Origin: Oerskovia enterophila
Lineage (GTDB): Bacteria; Actinomycetota; Actinomycetes; Actinomycetales; Cellulomonadaceae
Assembly: GCF_001692445.1 (NCBI RefSeq)
Contig: NZ_MAQA01000005.1
Span: forward strand, 62,001 to 126,000
DNA: 64,000 nucleotides
Direction of reading: 5' to 3'
The position numbers were made by a program, and so were the translations under genes. Below, piece by piece: positions 1 through 10,668 of the stretch. The notes beneath the pieces are model-generated. The model was not told the origin of the DNA. It worked only from the letters and a program-made list of their open reading frames with translations, and ran no database searches. Numbering within the stretch: the stretch's first letter is position 1; each line of letters starts with the position of its first letter.

Positions 1-2075
1 GACGTGGTGAGGGCCAGGCCCAGGACGAGCGACTGGAGCAGCTCGGACTTGCCTGCGCCCGTGGTCCCGGCGACGAGCGCGTGCGGGCCGTCCCGGACGA
101 CGTCGACCAGGACCGGTCGGCCGGACGCATCGAGCCCGAGCGCGACCGGGAGACCCGGGGTGGTCGAGGCGTTCAGGGCGGACGCCTCCCACCGGAGCGC
201 GACGTGGGTCGCGAGCGAGCGGGATACGTCGGCCACGGGGGCGGCTGCCTCGTCAGCCGTGAGCCCGAGGAGCGCCGCGAGGGACACCGTGACGGGAAGC
301 CCGGAGGCGGCGGGGTCGGACGGTTCCCCGGCGGTCGGGGTGCCCGCGCCGACGGGCCAGCGCCCGAGCCGGGCCGTCGCGGCGAGGTGCCGGGCGTACC
401 GCTCCGCCCAGCCGGCGGTCACACCGAACCAGGGGGCGGGCCCGTCGCTGCCGTCCGCGAGGTGCCACCTGCCGTGCGTGGCGTCGAGCACGGTCCGGCA
501 CCAGGCAGGCACGGCGATCTTGTCCGGGGTGAGCAGGATCAGCCGGTCGTGCGGGCCTCGGGCGGCCCACCACCGGTCGAGGGCCTGGGCGCCGTCCCGT
601 CGGCCGTCGGGCCGGGCAGGGGAGTCGTCGACGAGCAGTGCGCGGTCGGTCGTGGGGGCTCCCGGAGAGGTGTCCCGGCGCCGGGAGGCCCGGGGGAGCC
701 AGCGCAACCACGCCCACTCGTGGGCGTCCTCGTCGGCGTGCACGGCCTCGACCGTCGCGCCCGAGGCGACCTGGGCCAGGAGGAGCGTGCGGGCCGCGGC
801 GAGCCGGTCGGCCCGCTGCCCGACGACGGCCACGCACCCGTCGGGGAGCCGTGCCCCCGGGGCGCGGGGTGGCCCGGGAGGCGTGCCGGTCCCGGGGGCT
901 GGACCGAGACTCGTCGCCGGAGCGGCACCCTGCGCGCGCGACGGGTCGGGAGCGGCGCGGTGGACCGCGATCACGGCGGTCATGAGGTCTGCCGGGCTCG
1001 GGACCGGCGGCCCGCCGTCGGCCGCCTCGGTCGCCGGCCCGGGGATGCGGTCCGGGCCCATGTCTCTGCCCGCACCCGTGCCCCGGTGCGCGCCGGCGAG
1101 GGAGGGCGTGCCGACAGGGTCCGTACTCGTTCGCGGCGCGATCGGTCGCCCGTCGTCCGCACCCCCACCGGGGGAGCGCCGGGAACCTGTGCCGACGCCC
1201 GGCACCGGTCGCCCGGCCTGGCCGGCGGCAGGGCCGGACCCGTCCTGCCCGGGTGAGCGACGTCGTCGGGCAGCGACGAGGAGCGGGACCACGAGCATGA
1301 GCGGACCGAGCAGGGCCAGGAGCGCGAGCACGGGCTGACGCAGCGTGGCCGCGAGCGCGAGCGAGCCGACCGCGGGGGTGAGCGCCATGGCGATCGACTG
1401 ACCGCTGAGGCCTGGACCGACGGCTGGCGCCGGGGCGGGGAGGGGCAGTGCGCTCGTGACGGCCCACTCCTCGAGACGGGGACGCGGGCGCAGGTCGTGG
1501 ACCGCGTCGCCCACGAGCAGGACCCTGCCCGGGGGCCAGGCCTGGGGCCGACGACCTCGCACCCGGCGTGGACGCACGCCGGGGGACTCCCACGTGCCGC
1601 GGGCGCCCCGGACCGAGACCCGGACCGCGGCCCGGACCCGCGGGCGCCGCCCGGTCCGCCGGGTCCACGGGAACGCCGCGCCGCGCCGGGCCTCGAGCGT
1701 CACGACGACCGACGCCCCACCGGCCCCCGAGGCGGCCGGCACGATCGTCGAGCCCTCGTGCACGGCGTGCAGCCCGCCGGTCCCCGGACCCGACAGGACC
1801 GCGACGTGCCAGGGCGCACGCAGCGCCTCGGCCTCCGGGTCCTGCGCCACGGCGCTCGCGGCCGGGCCCGTCCCCGGTGGCAGTGCGCGCAGCGTCGCCC
1901 CCGGGAGCAGCGGACGGGTGCCGACGAGGTGGTCGTCGTGCACGAGCACCCCGTCGACCGCGAGCGGTGAGACGAGCAGCTCGGGCCGGCGCGCGAGGCG
2001 CGCGAGGTCGGCCCGGAGGTCGCCCAGGCGGGCGCCGGGCTCGAGCAGGACGTCGAGGCCGGGATGGAGGGTCAT
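1..2075 (-). CDS. FtsK/EssC-like ATPase (5' part only, runs off window)
   Basis: About 691 codons of a larger gene are present; the 3' end lies outside the window. From the ATG at 2075 the protein has a 200-residue N-terminal region resembling an FHA fold (a segment ending in PGRVLLVGDAVHDLRP near residue 190). One or two membrane segments follow at about 231-270, then a Pro/Gly-rich linker and the start of an FtsK/SpoIIIE motor domain. The Walker A motif GTTGAGKS sits near residues 669-676. An FHA-like head, membrane hairpin and FtsK motor is the plan of EssC/EccC ATPases that drive type VII secretion, and of related actinobacterial proteins of unknown cargo. No other type VII component is in the window, so the role is unproven. 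The ATPase assignment is firm; the secretion role is inference. Confidence 0.8.
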   Translation of the reverse strand, partial: MTLHPGLDVLLEPGARLGDLRADLARLARRPELLVSPLAVDGVLVHDDHLVGTRPLLPGATLRALPPGTGPAASAVAQDPEAEALRAPWHVAVLSGPGTGGLHAVHEGSTIVPAASGAGGASVVVTLEARRGAAFPWTRRTGRRPRVRAAVRVSVRGARGTWESPGVRPRRVRGRRPQAWPPGRVLLVGDAVHDLRPRPRLEEWAVTSALPLPAPAPAVGPGLSGQSIAMALTPAVGSLALAATLRQPVLALLALLGPLMLVVPLLVAARRRRSPGQDGSGPAAGQAGRPVPGVGTGSRRSPGGGADDGRPIAPRTSTDPVGTPSLAGAHRGTGAGRDMGPDRIPGPATEAADGGPPVPSPADLMTAVIAVHRAAPDPSRAQGAAPATSLGPAPGTGTPPGPPRAPGARLPDGCVAVVGQRADRLAAARTLLLAQVASGATVEAVHADEDAHEWAWLRWLPRASRRRDTSPGAPTTDRALLVDDSPARPDGRRDGAQALDRWWAARGPHDRLILLTPDKIAVPAWCRTVLDATHGRWHLADGSDGPAPWFGVTAGWAERYARHLAATARLGRWPVGAGTPTAGEPSDPAASGLPVTVSLAALLGLTADEAAAPVADVSRSLATHVALRWEASALNASTTPGLPVALGLDASGRPVLVDVVRDGPHALVAGTTGAGKSELLQSLVLGLALTT

Positions 2076-2122
2076 GCGCACGAGCCGATCCTGGCGCCCG
2101 GGCGGACGCCCCCGCAGACGAC

Positions 2123-2167
2123 GACGGCGCGCCTGTGGACGAGGGGGTCGTCCACAGGCGCGCCGTC
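2123..2167. terminator. Perfect 20-bp hairpin between ABC operon and FtsK-like gene
   Basis: Arms 2123-2142 and 2148-2167 are exact reverse complements around a 5-nt G loop. It follows the stop of the FtsX-like permease (2190) and precedes the FtsK-like start (2075), both on the minus strand. It therefore probably ends the ABC operon. There is no U-tract, which is usual for GC-rich actinobacterial hairpin terminators. Confidence 0.75.
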
Positions 2168-2189
2168 GGGCGTCGAGCCATGCCGCGGG

Positions 2190-4957
2190 TCAGTCGACCG
2201 CGAGCGCCTCCACCGGGGAGGTGCGGGCGGCCGAGCGGCCGGGGATCACCGACGCCAGGAGTCCCGCGACGAGGGCCACGACAAGGACCAGGGCGACGTC
2301 GCGCCACGGCACGGCGAGCGTCACGTCGCCCATCACGGCCAGGGCTGCGGACGCGCCGGCCCAGCCGTAGAGGATGCCCAGCAGGATGCCGAGCACGGCA
2401 CCGACCCCCGCGATGAGCATGCCCTCGATCGCGAGCATCCAGCGCAGCTGGGACCGGCTCAGGCCGATGGCCCGAAGGGTCGCGGACTCGCGACGGCGCT
2501 CGATGACCGAGAGCGAGAGCGTGTTCGCGACGCCGATGAGGGCGATGACGACCGCGACCGCGAGGAGTCCGACGATGACGCCGAGGATCGTGTCGACGAC
2601 CTTCTGGTACATCGCTCGTTCGACCGCGGCCCCCGTGACGTCGATCGGGAGGTCGCTGTCGGCGAGCGCGTCCTGGAGGGCGGGCACCACGGACGCAGCG
2701 TCGTTGACGTCCGCCAGACCGACCCACGCGGTCGTGACCGGCGCGCCCGTCGCGACGCCCTCGAGCGTCTGCGGCGTGACGAGCAGCGCACGTCCACCCA
2801 TCGGGGTCACGAGGGCCTCGAGGGTCGCGGGCGTGCCTTCGGGGTTCGCGTCCTCGGGGAGCGGTGCGGCGGTCAGGACGAGCTGGTCGCCCGTCGAGAT
2901 GTCCCAGCTCTCGGCGACCCCTGCCGGGACGACGACCGTGCCGGGGGCCAGGCCCTCGACGGCCTTCTTGTCGCGCGAGAGCGCGGTCGCCGCACCGGGG
3001 TCGACGCCGCGTGCGAGGAACGTGATGTCGTTGCCGTCGAGGGGGACCGTGACGGACGTCGCGGTCAGCGGGACGACGGACTCGACGCCGTCGACCTTCT
3101 CGGCCGTGGCGATCGTCGACTGCGGGAGCTCGACGGGCTGGTTGCCGCCGTACTCGTCGTAGCCGTCGGTCGCGAGCGAGACGTCCACGGGGTAGCGGCC
3201 GTCGAGCTCGTTGTTCATGCTCATCCGGGCGCTCACGGCCCCGGTCGACATCATGGCCACGAGCGTTACGCCGATGAGGAGCGCGGTGCTCGTCGCGGCC
3301 GTGCGGCGCGGGTTGCGCAGCGTGTTCGCGGCCGCGAGCTTGGCCGTGCTGCCCGAGCCCGTGAGGACCTTGCCCACGAGGCTCACGACCTTGGGGAGCC
3401 AGAAGATCGCTCCCACGAGGACGCCCACGAACGAGGCGGCGCCTCCGGCGGTCGCGGCGAGCAGGCCGGCCTCCGCGCTGCCCTGCTGTCCCAGGAGGAC
3501 CCCCAGGACCAGGAGGCCCGCACCGCCGACGACGAGGATCGACGAGATCGCGAGGCGGACGCGTCCAGCGCCCGACGAGAGGGTCGGCGCGTCGGAGGGA
3601 CGCAGCGCGGCGAGCGGGGCGACCCGGGTCGCGGCACGCGCCGGCGAGAACGACGCGACGAGCGTCACGACGGTCCCGACGAGCAGCGGGACCAGGACCG
3701 CGACGGCCGTCACCTGGACGACCGAGGGCAGCGGGATGCCGAGGTCCATGCTGCCCGCGACGGTCAGCGCGAGCTGGACGAGCCCGATGCCGAACAGGAT
3801 GCCGGCGACCGAGGCGACCAGGCCCAGGATGACGGCCTCGAGCAGGACCGAGCGCGCCAGCTGCTTGCGGTCGGCGCCGACGCAGCGCAGGAGCGCGAGC
3901 GTCCGGGTGCGCTGGGCCACGAGCACCTGGAAGGTGTTCGCGATGACGAGGGCCGCCACGAGCAGCGCGATCGCCGCGAACGTGAGGATCACGTAGGTGA
4001 AGACGTCCTCGCCGCCCGTCATCTGGGCGGCCTGGTCCTTGGCGTACTCGGCACTCGTCCAGACCTTGGTGTCTCCCCCGAGCGAGCCCGTGACGGTCGA
4101 CCGGACGGCCTCGAGGTCGGTCCCGGGCGCCAGGGCGACCAGGACCGCGTTGTACGAGGTCGCCGAGTCGCCCGGGACGAAGCTCTCGGCCTCCCAGACG
4201 GTCAGGTCCTCGTTCGACAGGACACCCGCGCCGCCCACCTGGGCGTAGGCGCCCATGGGGTCGTCGAGGGTCCCGACGAGGGTCAGCTTCTCGTTGGTGT
4301 CCACGAAGGTGCCAGCGGGCGCCTCCTCGTCGGGGGCGGGCTCGTCGGCGGGGGCGGCGTCGCCGCCCTCGCCAGCCGACGCGGCGGCCTCGTCGGGGGT
4401 GGTCGCGGTGTCCGCGGGCGCGGTGGCGTCCTCCGACGGCGCTCCCTCCTCGGTGGGTGCACCCGCCTCGGGCGCTGCGCCCTCGGCGCTCGGCGTCCAC
4501 ACCGAGCGCACGACCGTCACGGTGTCGCCGAGCGCGAGCCCGAACCGCTCGGCGACGTCGGACGGCAGCGCGATCTCGCCCGAGCGTGCGGGCATCGCGC
4601 CCTCGACGACCTCCTGGGCCTCGAAGCGCGGGTCCGAGGCGGTCGGGACGACCACCTGGTAGGTGCGCTTGCTCCCCGAGACGAGCTCGAAGGCGCGCAT
4701 GACCTGCGGGTCGGCGGCCTCGACGCCCTCGGTCCCACGGATCTCCTCGAGCCCGGCCTCGTCGATGCCTGCACCGTTCGCGACCACGAGGTCGGAGTCG
4801 GCGAACTGCGCGGCGATCGAGTCGGTCGTGATGCGGTTGATGACGGTCCCCGCGAGCAGGGTCGCGGTGAGGAAGGCGGTCCCGATGAGGATCGCGATGC
4901 CGGCGGCGCTCAGCCGCCCGATGCTGCGGCGCATCTGCGCCAGCGTGAGCCGGACCA

Positions 4958-4958
<1 letters not shown>
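2190..4958 (-). CDS. FtsX-like (MacB-type) ABC transporter permease
   Basis: A 922-residue integral membrane permease. It has an N-terminal membrane anchor (about 18-40), an extracellular MacB-like core, three membrane segments, then a second core and a final three-segment FtsX domain. The last domain ends with the permease-typical stretch VIERRRESATLRAIGLSR. This duplicated FtsX architecture is usual for actinobacterial MacB/FtsX permeases. An Ala/Pro/Glu/Asp-rich insertion of about 70 residues interrupts the first extracellular core near residues 150-220. The ATG overlaps the ATPase stop by 4 nt, so the two are translationally coupled. Such transporters act on peptides, lipoproteins or antibiotics without classical substrate import; the substrate here is unknown. 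The adjacent NarL-type two-component system may control it. Confidence 0.9.
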
Positions 4959-5800
<842 letters not shown>

Positions 5801-5923
5801 GTCTGCTCCAGGAGAGTTCGTCGTCGGTCTGCGCCGGTCCCGGGCGGGGCGCGCGAGGCGTCCGTGACCGGGACCGAGGGGGTGCGGGAGAGGGCTCGAG
5901 GCCCTCGTTCCCACCTGATGACG

Positions 5924-5929
5924 ACACTA
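5924..5929 (-). promoter_or_regulatory. Possible -10 hexamer for the ABC operon
   Basis: TAGTGT on the minus strand would give a transcript start near 5917, about 117 nt before the GTG with a ribosome binding site at 5800. No convincing -35 is visible. Low-certainty assignment by pattern only. Confidence 0.35.
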
Positions 5930-6044
5930 GGAGCCGGGGCGGGGGTCGTGCGTCCGGCGAGGGGCGGGTCCTCGGGACGCGGGACGTCATCCCGTGGTCG
6001 TACGCGGACCGGGGGATACCCTTACCTGCAGGTGCCCGACGGCG

Positions 6045-6767
6045 TCACGCGCCCGGGCGCACGAGTCCCGTCTCGTACGCGGTCACCACGGCCTGGACGC
6101 GGTCGCGCGCCCCGAGCTTGGCGAGGATGCGCCCGACGTGGGTCTTGACCGTGGCCTCGGCGACGAACAGGTCGCTCGCGATCTCGGTGTTGGACCGGCC
6201 TCGGGCCATGAGCACGAGGACCTCGCGCTCACGCTCGGTGAGCGAGGAGATCTGCTCCTGCGCCCCCGTGTCGACGAGCTGCTCGGCGGGCAGGGCCACG
6301 ACCAGGTGCTCGAGGAGCCGGCGGGTCGAGGACGGGGCGATCACCGCGTCGCCCGAGTGCACGGTGCGGATCGCGGCGAGCATCTCCTCGGGCGGGGCGT
6401 CCTTGAGCAGGAACCCGCTGGCCCCGGACCGGATGGCCTCCAGGACGTACTCGTCGAGGTCGAACGTCGTGAGCACGATGACCCGGGGCACGTGCTGGCC
6501 CTCGGCCGCCGCGGCGGTGAGCTGGGCCGTGGCCGAGAGGCCGTCGAGGTGCGGCATGCGCACGTCCATGAGCACGACGTCGACCGGGTGGTCCGCGAGG
6601 AGCCGCAGGGCCTGGAGCCCGTCGCCGGCCTCGACCGTGACCTGGAGGTCGGGCTGGGAGTCGATGACCATCCGGAACCCGGCGCGCACGAGCTGCTGGT
6701 CGTCGACGAGCGCGACCCGGATGGGGGCCTGCGCGGGGAGGTCGGGAGTGAAGAAGGTGGAGGTCAT
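6045..6767 (-). CDS. NarL/FixJ-family response regulator
   Basis: A 240-residue response regulator. An N-terminal receiver domain (about 14-135) has the acidic pair in ALVDDQQLV, the phospho-acceptor Asp in VVLMDVRMPHLDG and the conserved Lys in FLLKDAPPEE. A C-terminal LuxR-type helix-turn-helix (about 175-240) begins LTEREREVLVLMARGRSN. The ATG at 6767 overlaps the kinase stop by 4 nt, making a kinase-regulator operon. It lies directly upstream of the MacB-type transporter operon, in the same direction. In actinobacteria such pairs often control drug or peptide export transporters, so regulation of that operon is likely but inferred. Confidence 0.95.
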   Translation of the reverse strand: MTSTFFTPDLPAQAPIRVALVDDQQLVRAGFRMVIDSQPDLQVTVEAGDGLQALRLLADHPVDVVLMDVRMPHLDGLSATAQLTAAAAEGQHVPRVIVLTTFDLDEYVLEAIRSGASGFLLKDAPPEEMLAAIRTVHSGDAVIAPSSTRRLLEHLVVALPAEQLVDTGAQEQISSLTEREREVLVLMARGRSNTEIASDLFVAEATVKTHVGRILAKLGARDRVQAVVTAYETGLVRPGA

Positions 6768-8266
6768 GGTTCCTGGGGATCGTCGGGTGCGGGTGCGGGT
6801 GCGGGGGTGCCGGACGTCTGCTGCCCCATCCTGCCCGACGGCGGAGCGGGCGGCGCCGGGACGGGGGGAGCGACGCCGTCGAGCCGGGGGATGGGCATGG
6901 TGAACCGGACGCGGAAGCCGCCACCGGGGCGCGGACCCGTGGTCACCGCGCCGCCGAAGATCACCGCGCGCTCGCGCATCCCGAGCAGTCCGTAGCCGGG
7001 GGAGTGCGTGCCGTCGGCGGACGCCCCGCGGCCGTCGTCGTCGACCGCGAGCTGGAGCGAGTCGACCCCCCACGTCACGACGACCGTGACGGTCGGGTCG
7101 GGGCCCGCGTGCTTGAGGATGTTGGTGAGCGCCTCCTGGCACACGCGGTAGACCGTCAGACCGGCGCCCGGGGGCAGCGGGCGCGGGGTGCCCATGCGGA
7201 CGAGCGAGATGCGCATGCCGCTGTCGCGGACCTGCGAGACGAGCGACTCGAGGTCGGCCGAGTCGGGCTGGGGCGTCAGCTCGACACGCCGCACGGACCC
7301 GGTGGCGGTCGGCACGGCGCCGGTCGTCGGGCTGCTCGTGCGCGCGCCCGTCGTCTGGCCCGTCGCCGTGCCTGCCGTCGCCCACGTCACCCGGGCCTCG
7401 TCCAGGACCTGCCGGGGCCGGTTGTTGAGCCCGGGGGCGTGCGTGAGCTGCGCGGGGTGGCCCGAGCCCGCGACCGCGTCGCGGTCGTCGGTGCGCAGGA
7501 CGCCCAGGAGACGGCGCATGTCGGCGAGGGCCGCACGACCGGTGTCCGAGACCGTGGCCAGCGCACGCGTGGCCGCGGCGGGGTCGGCGGCTCCTGCGTA
7601 CCGGCCGCCGTCGGCCTGGGCGATGATGACCGACAGCGAGTGGGCCACGATGTCGTGCATCTCGCGCGCGATGCGCGAGCGCTCGGCGGCCGTCGCGATC
7701 TGCGCCTGCTGGTCGCGCTCGACCTCGAGGCGCTCGGCGCGGTCGACCAGGGCGTTGATGGTCTCGCGCCGTGAGCGGCGCACCAGACCGAAGGCCCAGA
7801 CCGCGAGGAACATCATCGTGGTGAACATCGCCGTGAAGACGAGCACCCCCGCGGCCTCGGCCGTGCTGCTCGCGTTGACGGCGAGCCTCAGCCCGAGCAC
7901 GAGCGAGCCGGCCGCCGAGGAGATCATCGCGGTGCGGTGGGCCCAGCGAGGGCCGTAGACCGTCACCGAGAACAGCGAGATCAGCAGGAGGAAGTCGGAC
8001 GGCAGGAAGACGATCCCGACGAGCAGGTGGACGAGCGCGACCGCGTAGACCGTGACGGCCGAGGCGACGGGGCGGACCCGTCGCCAGGGGAGCGGGGCCA
8101 GCATGCCGATCGTGAACAGCGTCGAGAGCGTCGACCCGCCCGTGACGTTCGTCCCGTACGCGAGCGCGAACGGGATGAAGACGAGCGCGACCACGGCCGT
8201 GCTCGTGAGGTCGACCGCGAACCGGTGCCGCTCCCACCACTTGCCCATGTTCTCGTACCAACCCAT
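6764..8266 (-). CDS. NarL-associated sensor histidine kinase (HisKA_3)
   Basis: A 500-residue membrane sensor kinase. The N-terminal half has about five membrane segments with short loops (residues 18-165), so it probably senses within or near the membrane. The dimerisation domain carries the phospho-acceptor His in REMHDIVAHSLSVI. An atypically long linker rich in Thr/Ala/Gly (about 265-315) separates it from the HATPase_c domain, which has the N box VCQEALTNILKHA and G box GYGLLGMRER. The C-terminal tail is Pro/Ala-rich. It is co-transcribed with, and overlaps, the response regulator. Confidence 0.94.
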   Translation of the reverse strand: MGWYENMGKWWERHRFAVDLTSTAVVALVFIPFALAYGTNVTGGSTLSTLFTIGMLAPLPWRRVRPVASAVTVYAVALVHLLVGIVFLPSDFLLLISLFSVTVYGPRWAHRTAMISSAAGSLVLGLRLAVNASSTAEAAGVLVFTAMFTTMMFLAVWAFGLVRRSRRETINALVDRAERLEVERDQQAQIATAAERSRIAREMHDIVAHSLSVIIAQADGGRYAGAADPAAATRALATVSDTGRAALADMRRLLGVLRTDDRDAVAGSGHPAQLTHAPGLNNRPRQVLDEARVTWATAGTATGQTTGARTSSPTTGAVPTATGSVRRVELTPQPDSADLESLVSQVRDSGMRISLVRMGTPRPLPPGAGLTVYRVCQEALTNILKHAGPDPTVTVVVTWGVDSLQLAVDDDGRGASADGTHSPGYGLLGMRERAVIFGGAVTTGPRPGGGFRVRFTMPIPRLDGVAPPVPAPPAPPSGRMGQQTSGTPAPAPAPDDPQEP

Positions 8267-8273
8267 GACTGCC

Positions 8274-8279
8274 AGGGTA
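8274..8279 (-). promoter_or_regulatory. -10-like hexamer placing the kinase start at the transcript 5' end
   Basis: TACCCT (minus strand) begins 13 nt before the ATG at 8266. No Shine-Dalgarno precedes that ATG, so a leaderless transcript of the kinase-regulator operon is suggested. Confidence 0.45.
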
Positions 8280-8542
8280 GGTGGCGGGCCCGGGGCGACG
8301 CGTCCTCCCGGGGACGGACGGGGCGCGCGACCGTGGGGGGACCCGCGGTCGCGCGGGCGGCCGGGACGAGAGGCGGCGCACGATGTCCTGCGGTGGGGAA
8401 CCGGCGGGCGCCGGGACCTGCCGGACGGCGCGGACCGGGACAGACCCGGGCAGAGCGGAACGCCTGCCGCGGGGTGTCCATCAGGTGTGTCACGTGCGTC
8501 CCACGGGGCCTGATGGATAACGCCAAAGTTCTACGAATGCCC

Positions 8543-8548
8543 TAGCAT
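8543..8548 (+). promoter_or_regulatory. -10-like hexamer, leaderless start of the OmpR-type regulator
   Basis: TAGCAT starts exactly 12 nt before the ATG at 8555, placing transcription start at or next to the A of ATG. No ribosome binding site is present. The -35 region is not recognisable. Confidence 0.5.
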
Positions 8549-8554
8549 GATCGA

Positions 8555-9238
8555 ATGACCCACGTACTGCTAGCGGAGGACGACCCGGCGATTGCCGAAC
8601 CTTTGGCGCGTGCGCTGACGCGTGAGGGTTACAACGTGGTCGTGCATGGAACTGGTCAAGGAGCGATCGACGCCGCGAGCGGTGTCGACATCGTGGTCCT
8701 GGATCTGGGCCTCCCGGACATGGACGGCCTGGACGTCGCACGTGAGATCCGCAACAAGGGTCTGACGACACCGGTCCTGGTCCTCACCGCGCGTGCCGAC
8801 GAGGTCGACCTGGTGGTCGGCCTCGACGCCGGCGCCGACGACTACGTGACCAAGCCTTTCCGCCTCGCCGAGCTGCTCGCCCGCGTCCGGGCGCTGCTGC
8901 GCCGTACGCACGGCGACCCGACCGACGAGGAAGAGCTGGTCGCCCAGGACGTCCGTATCGACGTCGCTGCGCACCGCGCCTTCCAGGGCGACCGCGAGCT
9001 GCACCTGACGACCAAGGAGTTCGAGCTCCTGCGCGTCCTCATCGCGAGCGCGGGGTCCGTCGTGGTGCGTGACACCCTCATGCGAGACGTGTGGGGCTCT
9101 GAGCCCGTGGGCTCCACCAAGACCCTGGACATGCACGTGTCCTGGCTGCGTCGCAAGCTCGGGGACGACGCCAACTCGCCGCGCTACGTCTCCACGGTGC
9201 GAGGCCTCGGCTTCCGCTTCGAGACCGGCGAGGGCTGA
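8555..9238 (+). CDS. OmpR/PhoB-family response regulator
   Basis: A 227-residue DNA-binding response regulator. The receiver domain (1-120) has the acidic pocket in LLAEDDPAIAE, the phospho-acceptor Asp in IVVLDLGLPDMDG and the switch Lys in YVTKPFRLAEL. A winged-helix domain (about 130-225) ends with the typical YVSTVRGLGFRFE. The histidine kinase follows 35 nt downstream on the same strand, forming a standard pair. The signal and regulon are not evident. The GtrA-like gene that follows the kinase is convergent, so it is not part of this operon. Confidence 0.96.
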   Translation: MTHVLLAEDDPAIAEPLARALTREGYNVVVHGTGQGAIDAASGVDIVVLDLGLPDMDGLDVAREIRNKGLTTPVLVLTARADEVDLVVGLDAGADDYVTKPFRLAELLARVRALLRRTHGDPTDEEELVAQDVRIDVAAHRAFQGDRELHLTTKEFELLRVLIASAGSVVVRDTLMRDVWGSEPVGSTKTLDMHVSWLRRKLGDDANSPRYVSTVRGLGFRFETGEG

Positions 9239-9273
9239 TCCCCCGACGGGGCTGAGCGAAGGGTCGGGGAAGC

Positions 9274-10629
9274 GTGCGTCGACGCGTTCTGCAGGCGACG
9301 GTCGCGGCCGTCGCCGTCGCCGTGCTCCTGCTCGGTTTTCCGCTCGCGTTCCTCGGGGCGCAGTTCGTCCTGGCCAACGAGATGGACCAGCTCCAGGGTC
9401 GCGTCGACACCCTGGCGCGCAACATCGACAACAGGCTCGCGCAGAACGAGCCCATCCCGCAGTCGGTCCTCGACAACGCGTCCGTGGGGCGACCGGGGGA
9501 GCTGCCCGCGTACGTGTTCGTGAACCTCCCGGACGGCGAGCAGATGACCGCGGGCGAGGTCGTCACGGGGCGAGCCAACGAGGCGGCGGACCGGACGGAC
9601 CAGAACGCGACGGTCGCGCTGAGCACGTCGTTCGCCGAGAGCTACTGGAAGGCCGCCCAGATCGTCCTGCTCGTCGTGGCGGCCTCGGTCGTGGCGTTCG
9701 CGGCCGGGATCGCCATGGCCGTGTGGCAGGCGAACCGGCTCTCCGCGCCGCTGGTCTACCTCGCGGCGTCGGCAGAGCAGCTCGGGTCGGGGCAGGTGCG
9801 CCCGCGGCTCGAACCTTCCGGGGTCGAGGAGATCGACCTCGTCGCAGCCGAGCTCGCACGCAGCTCGGACCGCCTGGCCGGCCGCCTCGCGGCCGAGCGG
9901 CAGTTCGCCTCCGACGCCTCGCACCAGCTCCGCACGCCGTTGACGGCGCTGAGCATGCGGCTCGAGGAGATCTCGATGGCCTCGGACGACCCTGCCGTCC
10001 AGGAGGAGGCCCGGATCTCGCTCGAGCAGGTCGAGCGGCTCGTCACGGTGGTCGACGACCTGCTGACCCAGTCGCGGCGGGCCCAGGGCGGGACCACCGA
10101 GGCCGTGCGGCTCATCGAGGTCGTCCGGCAGCAGGAGGAGGAGTGGGTACCGACGTTCGCCCAGGCCGGGCGTGAGCTCGTGATCGACGTGCCCGAGGGG
10201 TACCAGGTCCTCGCGACGCCGGGCGCGCTCGCCCAGGTCCTCGCGACGCTCATCGAGAACTCGCTCAAGCACGGTGCCGGCACCACGACCGTCCGTGCCC
10301 GCCCCAGCGGGACGAGCGGCGCGGTCGCCGTCGAGGTCGGCGACGAGGGCGAGGGCGTCTCGGACGAGATGGCGCCACGGGTCTTCGAGCGCGGTGCGAC
10401 CTCAGGAGCGGGGACGGGCCTGGGGCTCGCGCTCGCGCGCGACCTGGCCGCTGCCGACGGAGGCAGGCTCGAGCTCGCGCAGCGCCGTCCGCCGATCTTC
10501 GCGCTCTTCCTCGCGGGCGTCCCGCGGACGCTCGACCCGCGGGTCGTCCTGCCGACGGGGACGCTGATCTCCGCGCGGGGTGGACGTCGGCGTCGGCGTG
10601 GTCGCGGACCCGAGGTCGAGCCCCGCTAG
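9274..10629 (+). CDS. Sensor histidine kinase (HAMP-HisKA-HATPase)
   Basis: A 451-residue membrane kinase partnered with the OmpR-type regulator. It has two membrane segments (about 9-30 and 126-150) flanking a roughly 95-residue extracellular domain, then a HAMP-like linker. The HisKA helix carries His in ASDASHQLRTPLTALS. The HATPase_c domain has N box LIENSLKHGA and G box GAGTGLGLALARDLA. The GTG at 9274 is preceded by GGGGA at suitable spacing. The C-terminal end is a basic tail. The kinase class is clear; the stimulus is unknown. Confidence 0.95.
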   Translation: MRRRVLQATVAAVAVAVLLLGFPLAFLGAQFVLANEMDQLQGRVDTLARNIDNRLAQNEPIPQSVLDNASVGRPGELPAYVFVNLPDGEQMTAGEVVTGRANEAADRTDQNATVALSTSFAESYWKAAQIVLLVVAASVVAFAAGIAMAVWQANRLSAPLVYLAASAEQLGSGQVRPRLEPSGVEEIDLVAAELARSSDRLAGRLAAERQFASDASHQLRTPLTALSMRLEEISMASDDPAVQEEARISLEQVERLVTVVDDLLTQSRRAQGGTTEAVRLIEVVRQQEEEWVPTFAQAGRELVIDVPEGYQVLATPGALAQVLATLIENSLKHGAGTTTVRARPSGTSGAVAVEVGDEGEGVSDEMAPRVFERGATSGAGTGLGLALARDLAAADGGRLELAQRRPPIFALFLAGVPRTLDPRVVLPTGTLISARGGRRRRRGRGPEVEPR

Positions 10630-10632
10630 GTG

Positions 10633-10667
10633 CGGGCGCTCCGGTGATCGGCGGGATGCCGCGCCCG
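10633..10667. terminator. Hairpin between convergent kinase and GtrA-like gene
   Basis: A 7-bp GC stem (10633-10639 with 10661-10667) occupies the 39-bp space between two convergent genes, a position where a bidirectional terminator is expected. The loop is long, so confidence is modest. Confidence 0.4.
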
Positions 10668-10668
10668 G

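Noticed and set aside
5801-5914. Extension of the ABC ATPase to a GTG at 5914
   Set aside because: The extra residues are low-complexity and unlike the family, and GTG 5800 has a good ribosome site.
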